From positions 67,358-121,178 of the forward strand of contig JAGOPI010000001.1 of NCBI GenBank assembly GCA_017992075.1: 53,821 nt of DNA, written 5' to 3'. Shown here in pieces: positions 16,518 through 25,682 of this stretch (positions are counted from its first letter, which is position 1; the number at the start of each line of letters is the position of its first letter). The notes under the pieces are model-generated. The model worked only from the letters and a program-made list of their open reading frames with translations. It was not told where the DNA came from and did not search any database. Source of the stretch: Candidatus Babeliales bacterium (GTDB taxonomy: Bacteria; Babelota; Babeliae; Babelales; Chromulinivoraceae). The translations under genes and the position numbers were made by a program.

Positions 16518-17174
16518 ATGCATAAATATAATTTATTGTCTATTATGTTCATTTTTAGTTCTGCAATGTTTGATTTAAATGCAGATTCAGATGATCTTTT
16601 AAGTCAAGGCTTTGAGTTGTTAGAACAAGGTGCTTGTTATGCATCAGAAGAGATAAAAAATGTTGCAAAAGAAATTTTTCAAAATGGACACACTCCAGAT
16701 TTAACAGATCCTATGGGCCAATATCCTGTAGGATTAGATACAACTCCAAATCTTGGAACTACTAAAAAAATAGCATTAATGGTTCAAAAATATAAAAAAT
16801 TAACAGAAGAAATGTTGGAAAATTCAGCAAAATTACAAAATAATACTGTTGAACAAGCATGGTACAATAAAGTTTGGAATGCGGAAATTGCTGGTTACCA
16901 AGGTGCTGGAAAATATGTGATTGTTGGATCAGCAGTCGTTGCAACTGCGCTTTTGACAGCTTATTATTTAGGATATTTTTCTAAAACAGTAAATATTGTA
17001 CCAATGGTTGAGAATTTAATTGCGCAAGCTCAACAAGATCCAAATGTTGTCATTGAAGAATTGCCAAAAATTCTTGCATTGTGCGAAAATGAACAACTGA
17101 AAAAAAATGTTTTTAAATATGTTTTATCAAATGTTGTTTTGACTGCAGAAATTAAAAAAGCATTTAATTGCTAA
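16518..17174 (+). CDS. Secreted/membrane protein, unknown
   Basis: Function not recognised. The 218 residues begin with a signal-peptide-like segment (MHKYNLLSIMFIFSSAMFDL). A helical region follows, then a single strong transmembrane segment (YVIVGSAVVATALLTAYYLG, about residues 134-153) and a C-terminal helical region of about 60 residues. The hydrophobic segment followed by a short aromatic or basic turn resembles the layout of the tandem paralogues upstream, but sequence similarity is weak. The gene ends at a bidirectional terminator. Confidence 0.75.
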   Translation: MHKYNLLSIMFIFSSAMFDLNADSDDLLSQGFELLEQGACYASEEIKNVAKEIFQNGHTPDLTDPMGQYPVGLDTTPNLGTTKKIALMVQKYKKLTEEMLENSAKLQNNTVEQAWYNKVWNAEIAGYQGAGKYVIVGSAVVATALLTAYYLGYFSKTVNIVPMVENLIAQAQQDPNVVIEELPKILALCENEQLKKNVFKYVLSNVVLTAEIKKAFNC

Positions 17175-17188
17175 CGAATTTTAAATTT

Positions 17189-17225
17189 AAAAAAAAGCTG
17201 CATTCCTTGAATGCAGCTTTTTTTA
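17189..17225. terminator. Bidirectional intrinsic terminator
   Basis: The stem AAAAAAGCTGCATTC (17191-17205) pairs with GAATGCAGCTTTTTT (17209 onward) across a 3-base loop. It is flanked by A and T runs on the two sides. It sits between two convergent genes and can serve both strands. Confidence 0.92.
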
Positions 17226-17281
17226 TTGATATCTGAATATTGATATTTAAATTTAAAGATCTGAATGTTTTGTCTTGATTT

Positions 17282-19981
17282 TCATCCTTGATGAACAATT
17301 GAAACAGTACTTCCTGATCGTTTTTTTTCGATTATAAATTGTACCGGAAACTGCTCTTTCATTTCAGGCAAATGTGACACAATTATAATTTTTGCAAAAT
17401 CATCTTGAATTTTATAAATATTATCCATAATAAGTTGCAAACCTTCTTCATCTTGTGATCCAAAACCTTCATCGATAAAAATAGTTTGAAGTGTTGTGCC
17501 AGCGCGACGTGCTAATAGTTTTGAAATGCCGATGCGTAGTGCAAAATCGATACGAAACGCTTCACCACCAGAAAACATTTCATAGTCGCGCAAGCCAAAT
17601 GAATCTGAAATTTTGATATCAAGTGTTTCTTTGCTACCACCTTTTTTTAAATCACGCAGTGATTCAATAAAAATTTGTGTTTGATTATTTGTTAATCGTG
17701 CCAAAATTTGATTTGTTTCATGTTCAATTTCAGGAATCGCTTGTTCGATAAGTAATGCTTGAATTCCATCTTTACCAAGCGCTTTTGCAATTTCTTGATA
17801 ATCAATCATATCCTGATACATCGTTTTAATCGTTACCTGTAATTTTGTTTGCTCTGATTCTAACTCACGCTGTTTTTTTTGTTGTTGCTCAAGGGTGCCT
17901 TTTTGCACGAGCAGTTGCTGATACTCTTTTTCCAGTTCTTGGATGTTTTTTTCAAACTGTTGTTCTTGAAGCCGTAGATCATGACGCTGTTGTTCAAGAT
18001 TGGTAAATAATTTTAATTTTTCTTGCACTTCGCGTTGTTGAAACTGAATTATTTCTAGATTTTTATGCAGTTGTGCCAGTTGCAGCTGTAAAGTTTCTCT
18101 TTGTGCACTATCGTTACTTGCTTGATGTTCTGTTAAAATTTTTCGAATGTTGGTTAATTTTCGTTCAAATTCTTGATGTTGTTGAGGTTGATATTGAATG
18201 ATTTTAGCTTCTTGTTCAATACTTTGTAATGTTTTTTGCATTTGAGTAATTTTAGGACTTTGCAAATCTTCATGAATTTTTTTTGATAAAAATTCTAATT
18301 CAATATTCAGATTTGTAATATTTTTTTGCAGTTCAATTAAAGTTGTTTCTTGAAGTGTTATTTTTTGATTTTGCTCTATGAGTTGGTCACTGAGTATTTT
18401 GTATTGTTTTGTTTGCTCATCAATTTTTGTTGAAAGTAAAATAAATTTGTTACAGTCTGTTTGTAATTTTTGCAGATGTGTATGTTCTTCTGTCAGTGTT
18501 ACTTTTAAATTTTGAATCTGTTCTCGAATATGAATAAATTCAGTTTCAGCATTTTTTTGAAGCGTTGCTAAACTTTGTATCATTTTTTGTTTTTGTTCTG
18601 ATGTGACTGTTTGCTCACATTGAGAGCAAATATTTTGTTCTTGATGATGTTGATCTATTTGTTGTTTTGCAAATACCGTAATTTGTTCTTTTAAATGGGC
18701 GCTTTGGGCACATAAATTTTGATACAATTGTTTATTTTTTTCAAATTGTGTTTGCGTTTGCGCATGTTCTTGGACAATGTTTGCAAGTGGTTGCAGTTGA
18801 GTTTGTAAATACTGCAACTGTTGGATAAAACTCGCGGAATTTTGACGTAGTTTTGTTTGTATATTTTTTTCAGCAATCAACTGTTTTTCACTCAGATGCA
18901 AAGTTTCTTGAACTGTTGCTTTATTAAGCTTTAATACTTGTTCTTCTAATTGAAATTTTTGCTGAAGCTTTGTTGTGCATTCGGTTAATTTTTCTTTAAT
19001 TGTTAAATATTGCTCTTTGAGTTGTACTTTTTTTTGATGTATTTGTTGCATCAATTGTACTGTTTGTATCAGTGTTTGTTCTTCTTCTTTAAGTTTTGCA
19101 AAATCGATAATCGGTTTTTGAGTAAGAATTGTTGTATGAATCGTTGTAATTTCTTGTTGTAGTTGTGCAATTTGTTTTTCAAATTCTTGTTGTTGTCGTG
19201 TTAAAAAAAGTAATTCATTATTTTTTTGTGAAATTGTTTGAGCTTGCGTTATTAAATCGGCTTTAATAATTATGGTATTTTGGCGAGTGGCTTCAATTTT
19301 TTGTAAAATTTCAGCAAATTGTTGTTGTTGTTCTTGAACTGATGCAAGAGAAATTAATTCTTGGTTAATGCGTGCAGATATGTTGGTTTGTGTTGTCCAA
19401 TCAATTTGTAATTTTCTGGCATGCATGAGAGCAATTTTTTTTTGTTGTTCAAATTGATTGAGTTGTAAAATTTGAGCTAAAATCTCTTTGCGTTCTTTCG
19501 GTAATTTTTTTGAAAATTCATTTGATTGACCTTGGCGCAAAAATGTTGAATTTGTAAATGATTCGTAGGTAATTCCGATGCTGCGTTCTATTTTTTCTTG
19601 TGTGTCTTTGATGGTTTTGTCGGTTAGCGCAGTTAATTTTCCATCAGGATGTTGTATACCAAAATCAAGAGTTGCAAAAGGTTTGCTTGCAGTATTTAAA
19701 TATTCTCGACGTACACGATAATTTGCACCATTTACTTCAAATTCTAAAATTACCATCATATGTTTTTGGCCTAAGTGCAAAAGTCCTGCATCAGGCTTTG
19801 CATTGCCACAAGATTTGCGAGCTTGACCCCAAATTGCCCAAGTTATTGCATCAAGCATTGCGGATTTACCATGACCATTTTTTCCAGAAAGACAAATGAG
19901 ATGATAATTTGAAAAATCTATGATTTGAGTTTCAGGTCCGTAACTTAAAAAATTTTTAATGTGAAGTTTATGAGGAATCAT
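17282..19981 (-). CDS. sbcC: SbcC/Rad50-type SMC-family ATPase
   Basis: ATPase subunit of the SbcCD (Mre11-Rad50-like) nuclease that opens DNA ends and hairpins. It has 899 residues. Walker A GKNGHGKS is at residues 33-40. A long coiled coil, very rich in Gln and Glu, runs on both sides of a zinc-hook CSQC (about residue 455). The ABC signature FSGGEAFR is near residue 803 and Walker B TIFIDEGFGSQD near residue 838. All key ATPase elements are present. The nuclease partner SbcD is not next to it and would have to be elsewhere. It is divergent from the phosphohexomutase gene, with a 78-bp intergenic region holding two TATAAT sequences on the plus strand. Confidence 0.92.
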   Translation of the reverse strand: MIPHKLHIKNFLSYGPETQIIDFSNYHLICLSGKNGHGKSAMLDAITWAIWGQARKSCGNAKPDAGLLHLGQKHMMVILEFEVNGANYRVRREYLNTASKPFATLDFGIQHPDGKLTALTDKTIKDTQEKIERSIGITYESFTNSTFLRQGQSNEFSKKLPKERKEILAQILQLNQFEQQKKIALMHARKLQIDWTTQTNISARINQELISLASVQEQQQQFAEILQKIEATRQNTIIIKADLITQAQTISQKNNELLFLTRQQQEFEKQIAQLQQEITTIHTTILTQKPIIDFAKLKEEEQTLIQTVQLMQQIHQKKVQLKEQYLTIKEKLTECTTKLQQKFQLEEQVLKLNKATVQETLHLSEKQLIAEKNIQTKLRQNSASFIQQLQYLQTQLQPLANIVQEHAQTQTQFEKNKQLYQNLCAQSAHLKEQITVFAKQQIDQHHQEQNICSQCEQTVTSEQKQKMIQSLATLQKNAETEFIHIREQIQNLKVTLTEEHTHLQKLQTDCNKFILLSTKIDEQTKQYKILSDQLIEQNQKITLQETTLIELQKNITNLNIELEFLSKKIHEDLQSPKITQMQKTLQSIEQEAKIIQYQPQQHQEFERKLTNIRKILTEHQASNDSAQRETLQLQLAQLHKNLEIIQFQQREVQEKLKLFTNLEQQRHDLRLQEQQFEKNIQELEKEYQQLLVQKGTLEQQQKKQRELESEQTKLQVTIKTMYQDMIDYQEIAKALGKDGIQALLIEQAIPEIEHETNQILARLTNNQTQIFIESLRDLKKGGSKETLDIKISDSFGLRDYEMFSGGEAFRIDFALRIGISKLLARRAGTTLQTIFIDEGFGSQDEEGLQLIMDNIYKIQDDFAKIIIVSHLPEMKEQFPVQFIIEKKRSGSTVSIVHQG

Positions 19982-20059
19982 AGTTTTTGAATTGTAAATG
20001 TGATACGCTAAATCTGATTTTTATAATCTGAAGAGAAGTATAATATGTAATGGTGCATT

Positions 20060-21220
20060 ATGCAAAATCATATTTTTCGAGTATCTGATATTCGTGGCAT
20101 TGTTCCAACAGAACTTAGTATGCAAGATAGTTATGACATTGCACAAGCTGCAGTTACTTGGTTTGCTCGTCAAGACTTAAATTTACAACGTATAGCGGTT
20201 GCTTTTGATGGACGATTGTATGGCCAAGAAATCTACCAGCAAGTTGCTCAAGCAATTGTGGATGCTGGATACCAAGTTTATTTTTTAGGTATTTGTCCAA
20301 CGCCTGTTTTTGTTTTTGGATTACATCAACTTCCTGTGCAAGCAGGAATTATGATTACAGCATCAGGTAGTGCTGCTCAATTTAATGGATTTAAATTTTT
20401 TTTACATAAAAATTTAGTGCAAGGATCAGAGCTTTTGCAAATGTATGAAATTTTGCAAAAAGGTGAATTTGTAAAATTGTCACAAATCGGAAAAATTATT
20501 CCTTGTCCTATTTTAGAACAATATTTGGATAGTTTATGGCAAGAATTTGCACATTTGTCTCAGTATGATTTTTCAGTATTGATTGACTGTGGTAATGGAG
20601 CAACTGGTCCAGTGATAAAAAAATTGATGTATCGTATGGGATGGAAGCAAGTGCAACCTTTATGTGATCAGGTTGATGGTCATTTTCCAGTACATATTCC
20701 TGATCCATTTGATGCAAAAAATATGGTTTTTTTAAAATCTGAACTTAAAAAAAATCAAAAAATGTTTGGTATTGCTTTGGATGGTGACGGTGATCGTATG
20801 CTTGCTATGGATCATGAAGGATCTTTAGTGTTAGGTGATCGATTATCAGCAATATTTGTACAAGATATTTTAGTAAAACATGCAGATCGCATGATTGTAA
20901 CTGATATAAAATCTGAAAAATTAGCAGCATTTTTTATGAAAATACATGCAAACAATTTTGTTGTTCAAAATTGTTTGAAAGCATTGTCTGAAGCAATTGT
21001 TGCATATCAGGCAATATTTGCAGCTCAAATACATGGTAGATTCTTTTTTAAAGATCGACATCCAGGATGTTATTCAGACGGTATGTATTCAATGTTGCGG
21101 TTATTTGATCTTTTAGTTAAAAATCGGACAACGTTTGATGATATGCTTAAACAAATTGATGAACAGATGAATTTTATACACATAAACATTGATACATCTG
21201 AAAATATCAAACAGCTTTAA
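20060..21220 (+). CDS. Phosphohexomutase family protein with altered active site and no domain 4
   Basis: Member of the phosphomannomutase/phosphoglucomutase family, which interconverts hexose 1- and 6-phosphates. Present are the phosphoserine loop with S102 (TASGSAAQFNGFK), and the metal loop DGDGDR at 241-246. Two departures stand out. The catalytic loop usually reads TASHNP but is TASGSA here. The sugar-recognition loop usually reads GE(M/N)SGH, but AQIHGR stands there (about 322-327). At 386 residues it stops before the phosphate-binding fourth domain expected in a protein of about 450. It may be a shifted-specificity, regulatory or decaying enzyme. Endonuclease IV follows 8 bp later. Confidence 0.82.
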   Translation: MQNHIFRVSDIRGIVPTELSMQDSYDIAQAAVTWFARQDLNLQRIAVAFDGRLYGQEIYQQVAQAIVDAGYQVYFLGICPTPVFVFGLHQLPVQAGIMITASGSAAQFNGFKFFLHKNLVQGSELLQMYEILQKGEFVKLSQIGKIIPCPILEQYLDSLWQEFAHLSQYDFSVLIDCGNGATGPVIKKLMYRMGWKQVQPLCDQVDGHFPVHIPDPFDAKNMVFLKSELKKNQKMFGIALDGDGDRMLAMDHEGSLVLGDRLSAIFVQDILVKHADRMIVTDIKSEKLAAFFMKIHANNFVVQNCLKALSEAIVAYQAIFAAQIHGRFFFKDRHPGCYSDGMYSMLRLFDLLVKNRTTFDDMLKQIDEQMNFIHINIDTSENIKQL

Positions 21221-21228
21221 ATTATGGG

Positions 21229-22077
21229 ATGAATGATATGAAACAAACAGAACGATTATTGGGGTTGCATGTTCGTTTAAAGCAAGATTTATTTGAAGTT
21301 ATCAACTTTGCACAGCGGTTAAAGGTAACTGCTGTGCAAAGTTTTTTAATTAATGAAGATGGAAAATATGTTAAACTTTCATCAGATGTTGTATCTGAAT
21401 TTGTTCATTTGAAAAAAAAATTAGCATGTGCTTATTTTGTACATGCAGCATATTGGTCCAGCTTGGTCAACGTAAAAAGTAAAGAATTTATAACGCTTTG
21501 CGAAGAAGCACAATTTGCATCAAATTTGCATAGCGACGGTATTGTAATTCATGTTGGAGCAACTCGTGTTAAACTTGATAAAAAAGATCAAGTAAAATAT
21601 GTAGCAGAATGTGTAAATACTTTAATTGCAAAAGTTTCAAATGTTCCATTAATTTTGGAAAATGCTCCTCATGCAGGGCGTAATTTTGGTGGAGATATAA
21701 CAGATTTTGGATTGTTGTATGAACAGATTGATCATAAAGATCGAGTTAAATTTTGTTTAGATACTGCTCATGCATTTGTGTATGGTTATGATTTAAAAAA
21801 TCAGATGAAATTAGATGATTTTTTAAAAGTGATTACTGAAATGATTGGAAAAAACAACATTGCACTTTTACATTTAAATGATGCGCCGGAACCTTGTGGC
21901 TCTTATATTGATAAGCATGCAGTGCCGGGCGAAGGGTTACTTCGAGAACAAGTGCTTAAACAAATTATGAAAAATAATCTTTTTGTAGATAGTCCTATTA
22001 TTTTGGAATTGCCAAGTTCATCTCAGGAAGAAGAATTGAAAATTTTGCAAATGATACAACATTGGGATGCCGTATAA
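21229..22077 (+). CDS. nfo: Endonuclease IV (AP endonuclease)
   Basis: Cuts DNA 5' of abasic sites in base-excision repair. It has 282 residues with a TIM-barrel AP-endonuclease-2 pattern. The zinc ligands appear as H72 (VHAAY), H108 (IVIHVGA), E144 (LILENAPHAG), D178 and H181 (LDTAHAF), H215 (LLHLNDA), D228 and H230 (DKHAVPGEG), and E260 (ILELP). All metal-binding positions are accounted for. A run of alternative ATGs lies at the start (21229 and 21238), and I keep the first. It probably shares a transcript with the mutase gene. Confidence 0.95.
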   Translation: MNDMKQTERLLGLHVRLKQDLFEVINFAQRLKVTAVQSFLINEDGKYVKLSSDVVSEFVHLKKKLACAYFVHAAYWSSLVNVKSKEFITLCEEAQFASNLHSDGIVIHVGATRVKLDKKDQVKYVAECVNTLIAKVSNVPLILENAPHAGRNFGGDITDFGLLYEQIDHKDRVKFCLDTAHAFVYGYDLKNQMKLDDFLKVITEMIGKNNIALLHLNDAPEPCGSYIDKHAVPGEGLLREQVLKQIMKNNLFVDSPIILELPSSSQEEELKILQMIQHWDAV

Positions 22078-22163
22078 GTTTTTAACTTTAAAGAATCTTC
22101 ACAATAATTGAAAAATGAATTACTCTGTAATAGTATTTATAAATTAAGTATAAAAATGTTTGC

Positions 22164-22239
22164 GGGCCTATAGCTCAGGGGTTAGAGCAGTCGGCTCATA
22201 ACCGAAAGGTCCCAGGTTCGATCCCTGGTGGGCCCACCA
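22164..22239 (+). tRNA. tRNA with CAT anticodon, probably tRNA-Ile2 (lysidine type)
   Basis: Complete cloverleaf of 76 nt with encoded CCA. The acceptor is GGGCCTA with TGGGCCC, the D stem is GCTC/GAGC, the anticodon loop is CTCATAA, and the T arm is CCAGG-TTCGATC-CCTGG. The anticodon is CAT. The C4-G69 and C5-G68 acceptor pairs match the determinants known for TilS modification of tRNA-Ile2. The other CAT tRNA in the window has G4 and A5. The initiator mismatch at 1-72 is absent, so it is not tRNA-fMet. Isoleucine identity is inference; the tRNA itself is certain. Confidence 0.93.
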
Positions 22240-22288
22240 AACAAAAAAGATTTCAATATTTTTTCAGAGCGCAACGCAAAGGGAAAAA

Positions 22289-22993
22289 ATGAATGAACAA
22301 AAATTGAAAAATTTTATTGCGCTTGTCACCTTCGATCAAAGTTTGACCGATATTGCACAAAAAGTACAAACGTCAAATAGTATGACTCAAAAATTTCAAA
22401 CTCAGTTACAACAACTTGAAAAAGATCTAGAAATTCGTGCTCATAAAAAAAGTGAAATTGAAACACAATTGCATGAACAAGAATTAAAAGTCAAAGAATT
22501 GCAAGATCAAGAATCGCATTTGATTGCTTCATCGCAATCTGTTGCTACAGCTCAAGAATATGATGCTGCAAACAAAGAAATTGATCGTGTAAAATTTAAT
22601 CGTGATCAACAAGAACAAAAAATGATGCAGATGATTAATAAAGTTGCCGCAGTGCAAAAAGAGTATCAAGCTTTGTACGAAACGTATCAAATTGATAAAG
22701 AAAAATTACTTACATTGATTGAGCAAGAAAAAAATGCTGTTAAAAATTTAACTGATCAAGTGGAACAATTTTATCAACAACGTCAAAGTAAATTGATAGA
22801 TATTCCACAAGAATGGTTAGATATTTATGAAACGATGCGTGGTCGTGTAAGCAATCCTGTTGTGCCAGTAAGTCAAGATTCTTGTAGCGCCTGTTTTTAT
22901 TTTATGGCAGCACGCGATATTCAATTTCTTAAAAATCAAGGATTGCTTCAATGTAAAGATTGCTATCGATTTTTATATCATGAACAATCGTAA
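22289..22993 (+). CDS. Coiled-coil zinc-ribbon protein (DUF164/CT398 family)
   Basis: The 234 residues consist of a long coiled coil (about residues 10-175, rich in Gln, Glu and Lys) and a C-terminal C4 zinc ribbon with C199, C202, C222 and C225 (SCSACFYF, LQCKDCYRF). This layout matches the DUF164/CT398 family of predicted nucleic-acid-binding proteins. Genes of this family commonly sit beside RNase H, as here, where the RNase HI start lies 14 bp downstream. Molecular role unproven. Confidence 0.85.
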   Translation: MNEQKLKNFIALVTFDQSLTDIAQKVQTSNSMTQKFQTQLQQLEKDLEIRAHKKSEIETQLHEQELKVKELQDQESHLIASSQSVATAQEYDAANKEIDRVKFNRDQQEQKMMQMINKVAAVQKEYQALYETYQIDKEKLLTLIEQEKNAVKNLTDQVEQFYQQRQSKLIDIPQEWLDIYETMRGRVSNPVVPVSQDSCSACFYFMAARDIQFLKNQGLLQCKDCYRFLYHEQS

Positions 22994-23007
22994 AAAAGGT
23001 TGTAACT

Positions 23008-23541
23008 TTGACGAATCAAAACAAACAACTTTCATTTTTTGATCAAGAAGAGCAGATAGAAAATCCTCAGCAATGTGAATCAGCTGGGCAAGTGACTGTA
23101 AAAATGCATATTGATGGTGCGTCTCGAAATAATCCAGGAAAAGCTGGAGCAGGATTTTCATTATTTCGTGGTGATTTTAAATTATGTGAACAAGGTTTTT
23201 TTGTTGGCCATCGAACGAATAATCAAGCTGAATATTTTGCATTGTTGTTAGGCTTGTATTTTGCAAAAGAATATCTTGAAAAACAAGAAAATTTGTTAGT
23301 TTTTTCTGATTCTCAATTGTTGGTTCGTCAAATGACAGGGGTTTATAAAATTCGTGATCCGTTGCTTAAAAAAATGAAAGTAGTCGCAGAGCAATTCATG
23401 AAAAATTATAAAGTTACATTTTGTCATGTATATCGTGAACAAAATCAGCGCGCAGATTTTTTGGCAAATCGAGGAATTGATAAAATTGTATTGATGCCAA
23501 AAAAATTTGCAGATCTTTTGAAAGATCATGATATTGAATGA
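23008..23541 (+). CDS. rnhA: Ribonuclease HI
   Basis: Degrades the RNA strand of RNA-DNA hybrids. It has 177 residues with the catalytic carboxylates D36 (HIDGASRNNPG), E75 (NNQAEYFALL), D101 (FSDSQLLV) and D150 (QRADFLANRG). About 30 extra N-terminal residues (NKQLSFFDQEEQIENPQQCE) precede the fold and may carry a protein-interaction motif: QLSFFD resembles sliding-clamp-binding peptides. The start is TTG preceded by AAGG, and no ATG fits without nearing the active site. It follows the zinc-ribbon gene. Confidence 0.93.
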   Translation: MTNQNKQLSFFDQEEQIENPQQCESAGQVTVKMHIDGASRNNPGKAGAGFSLFRGDFKLCEQGFFVGHRTNNQAEYFALLLGLYFAKEYLEKQENLLVFSDSQLLVRQMTGVYKIRDPLLKKMKVVAEQFMKNYKVTFCHVYREQNQRADFLANRGIDKIVLMPKKFADLLKDHDIE

Positions 23542-23580
23542 TTTTGTACAACTATGTGTGCAGTTTTTAGGTAGGGATTT

Positions 23581-25197
23581 ATGGCACGTATCAATTTTTT
23601 TGTATTATTTTTATTAATTTGTTGCACGTTAACGATAAAGACTTTTGATGTTAAGGTATTATTGCAAAAAAAATCGATACAGGATTTTGAGAAAAATAAT
23701 CTTGAATTAATTAGTAAACATGGATTTGTTTTTTCTGCTCATCCAAATTTAGCGATTGGTTATCAATATTTAGGCAAAACGATTACGATATCAGGCAAGC
23801 ATGATATAATTTTGTTGAATGCAAAACCGTTAAAAGAAAAATTAGTTTATATTTCGCCTATTTTATCTGCTGTGCAGCTTGCAACCTTAAAATCATATGT
23901 TTCTTGTTGGTTCGAATCAAAACGTGTTGATTTAGAAGATGAAGTAAAAAAAATATACGAATTATTTGATTTGTTTGTTGTTTCAGACAAATTGGATCCG
24001 TTACGTTATAATCAATTATATGAATTTTCATTGCAAATATTTCAAGGTTTTTTAGAAGATTTTATTGATGGCGTTGATCAACCGAGTGTAACTCTTGAAA
24101 CATTACAATTCTATGCGCAAGAATTTTTAAATGATCGAATTAAATTTTTATTTTTAGAACAGATTGCTGCATTAAATTTTTCAAAAGAAGATCGTAAAAA
24201 ATTAGAAAAAGATAAAAAATATCGCTACAAATTATTAGGGGATATTTTATTTGATGTTACTCAAAAATTATTGCATGAATTCGTACCTGTGTTACCTTCT
24301 AAGCTTTTACAACAAATTTTAGAGCAAGATGCTTCTGGGATTGAATTTCAAGGTAATCAGTATCTTGGATCTTTTGTATTATTTCAGGAAAAAAATCAAT
24401 TATATGTTATCAATAGTTTAGACATTGATGATTATTTATTGTCGGTGATTAAGCATGAAGGATGGCCAGGTTGGCCGCTTGAAATGAATAAAGTTTTGGC
24501 TATTGCCTGTAGAACTTATTTAATTTGGCAAGTGCTTCAAGCTCAAAAAATAAATCGACCGTATCATATTGAAAATGGCATTAAGCATCAAACATACAAA
24601 GGTCATCATAATCAATCTTTAAAATTTAAACAGGCCGTGCAAGAAACAAAAGATATGTTTGTTTCTTATGATGAAAAACCGGCTCTTACGATGTATGATG
24701 CTTGTTGTGGAGGTATTGTTCCTGCTCATATTGATGATCCTGATTATAAACGTGTGTCCTATTTAGCGCGAGAATATCCATGTACTTTTTGTAAAAATTA
24801 TAAAGTTTTTAATTGGCATGTAGATTTTAGTTCTGAAACAATTATTACTCGTTTGCAAAAAGATTTTCCAAAAGTAACAAAATTGATTGATATGATTGTG
24901 CTTAAAAAAGATAAAGCAGGTCTTGTTAAAAAAATTCAATTTAATGTTGGTACTCGAAAAATTATTATTACTGATAAAAAAATGAAATCATTATTTCCTG
25001 AATTGAAAAGTTATTGTTTTAATATTACGCGAGCACATCGTCATTATTTGATTGAAGGAAAAGGTTTTGGTCATCATCGTGGTTTATGCCAATGGGGTGC
25101 TTATAAATTGGTAAAAGATGATCATTGGAACTTTACTCAAGTCTTGCAATTTTATTATCCTGGTACGAAGTTAATGAAGTTGATGTATCAACGATAA
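23581..25197 (+). CDS. SpoIID/LytB-domain secreted protein
   Basis: The 538 residues open with a signal peptide (MARINFFVLFLLICCTLTIK). The SpoIID domain occupies about residues 260-530. Visible are the glutamate motif IKHEGWPGWPLEMNKVLAIACRTY, a Cys pair region (DACCGGIVPAH, PCTFCKNY) and the C-terminal GFGHHRGLCQWGAYKL, a variant of GWGHGVGMSQWGA. SpoIID proteins are lytic transglycosylases or amidase enhancers acting on peptidoglycan, and occur in many non-sporulating bacteria. The N-terminal 250 residues are unrecognised. The last bases lie 17 bp before the next start. Confidence 0.88.
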   Translation: MARINFFVLFLLICCTLTIKTFDVKVLLQKKSIQDFEKNNLELISKHGFVFSAHPNLAIGYQYLGKTITISGKHDIILLNAKPLKEKLVYISPILSAVQLATLKSYVSCWFESKRVDLEDEVKKIYELFDLFVVSDKLDPLRYNQLYEFSLQIFQGFLEDFIDGVDQPSVTLETLQFYAQEFLNDRIKFLFLEQIAALNFSKEDRKKLEKDKKYRYKLLGDILFDVTQKLLHEFVPVLPSKLLQQILEQDASGIEFQGNQYLGSFVLFQEKNQLYVINSLDIDDYLLSVIKHEGWPGWPLEMNKVLAIACRTYLIWQVLQAQKINRPYHIENGIKHQTYKGHHNQSLKFKQAVQETKDMFVSYDEKPALTMYDACCGGIVPAHIDDPDYKRVSYLAREYPCTFCKNYKVFNWHVDFSSETIITRLQKDFPKVTKLIDMIVLKKDKAGLVKKIQFNVGTRKIIITDKKMKSLFPELKSYCFNITRAHRHYLIEGKGFGHHRGLCQWGAYKLVKDDHWNFTQVLQFYYPGTKLMKLMYQR

Positions 25198-25214
25198 AAA
25201 TTCAAGGAGAGTCT

Positions 25215-25679
25215 ATGCCAAGTTATAGAGTTCATTTAGTCGGTGGATTTGTAATTTATATTGCTGTTTTGCATTGTTTGCAATCAGCTGAGCCAACAAT
25301 TGTAACTGTTTTGCAAGGGTTGGTTTTTTGTTTGCTTGGGGCATTATTTCCCGATATTGATGTAAAAAGTAAAGGGCAAAAAGTTTTTTATTCTTTACTG
25401 CTCATGTTACTTTTGTATCTGTTGTACCATGAAAAATACTGTATGTTTGTTGTTATGAGTTTTTTAGGAATTATTCCAATTTTAGTTCGTCATCGTGGTG
25501 TTTTTCATCATGTTTGGTTTTTAATGGCCATAACATTTGGTGCATCACTTTTTGTAAAATCTTTTTGTGGATTTTATGAGCAAGTTATGCTTTCTAATTG
25601 CTGGTTTTTCTTTGTAGGTACGGTTTCTCATGTTATGCTCGATCGTATTGTTTCAAAGTGTAAATCATACATGGGATAA
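25215..25679 (+). CDS. YdjM/DUF457-type inner-membrane metal-dependent hydrolase
   Basis: Multispanning membrane protein of 154 residues with the family's histidine and aspartate motifs: YRVHLVGG at the N-terminus, LFPDIDVKSKG, RHRGVFHHVWF and HVMLDR near the C-terminus. The family is predicted to be metal-dependent hydrolases in the inner membrane. No substrate is known to me. Start ATG 25215 follows AAGGAGAG. An upstream in-frame start overlapping the previous gene is unlikely. Confidence 0.85.
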   Translation: MPSYRVHLVGGFVIYIAVLHCLQSAEPTIVTVLQGLVFCLLGALFPDIDVKSKGQKVFYSLLLMLLLYLLYHEKYCMFVVMSFLGIIPILVRHRGVFHHVWFLMAITFGASLFVKSFCGFYEQVMLSNCWFFFVGTVSHVMLDRIVSKCKSYMG

Positions 25680-25682
25680 AAT

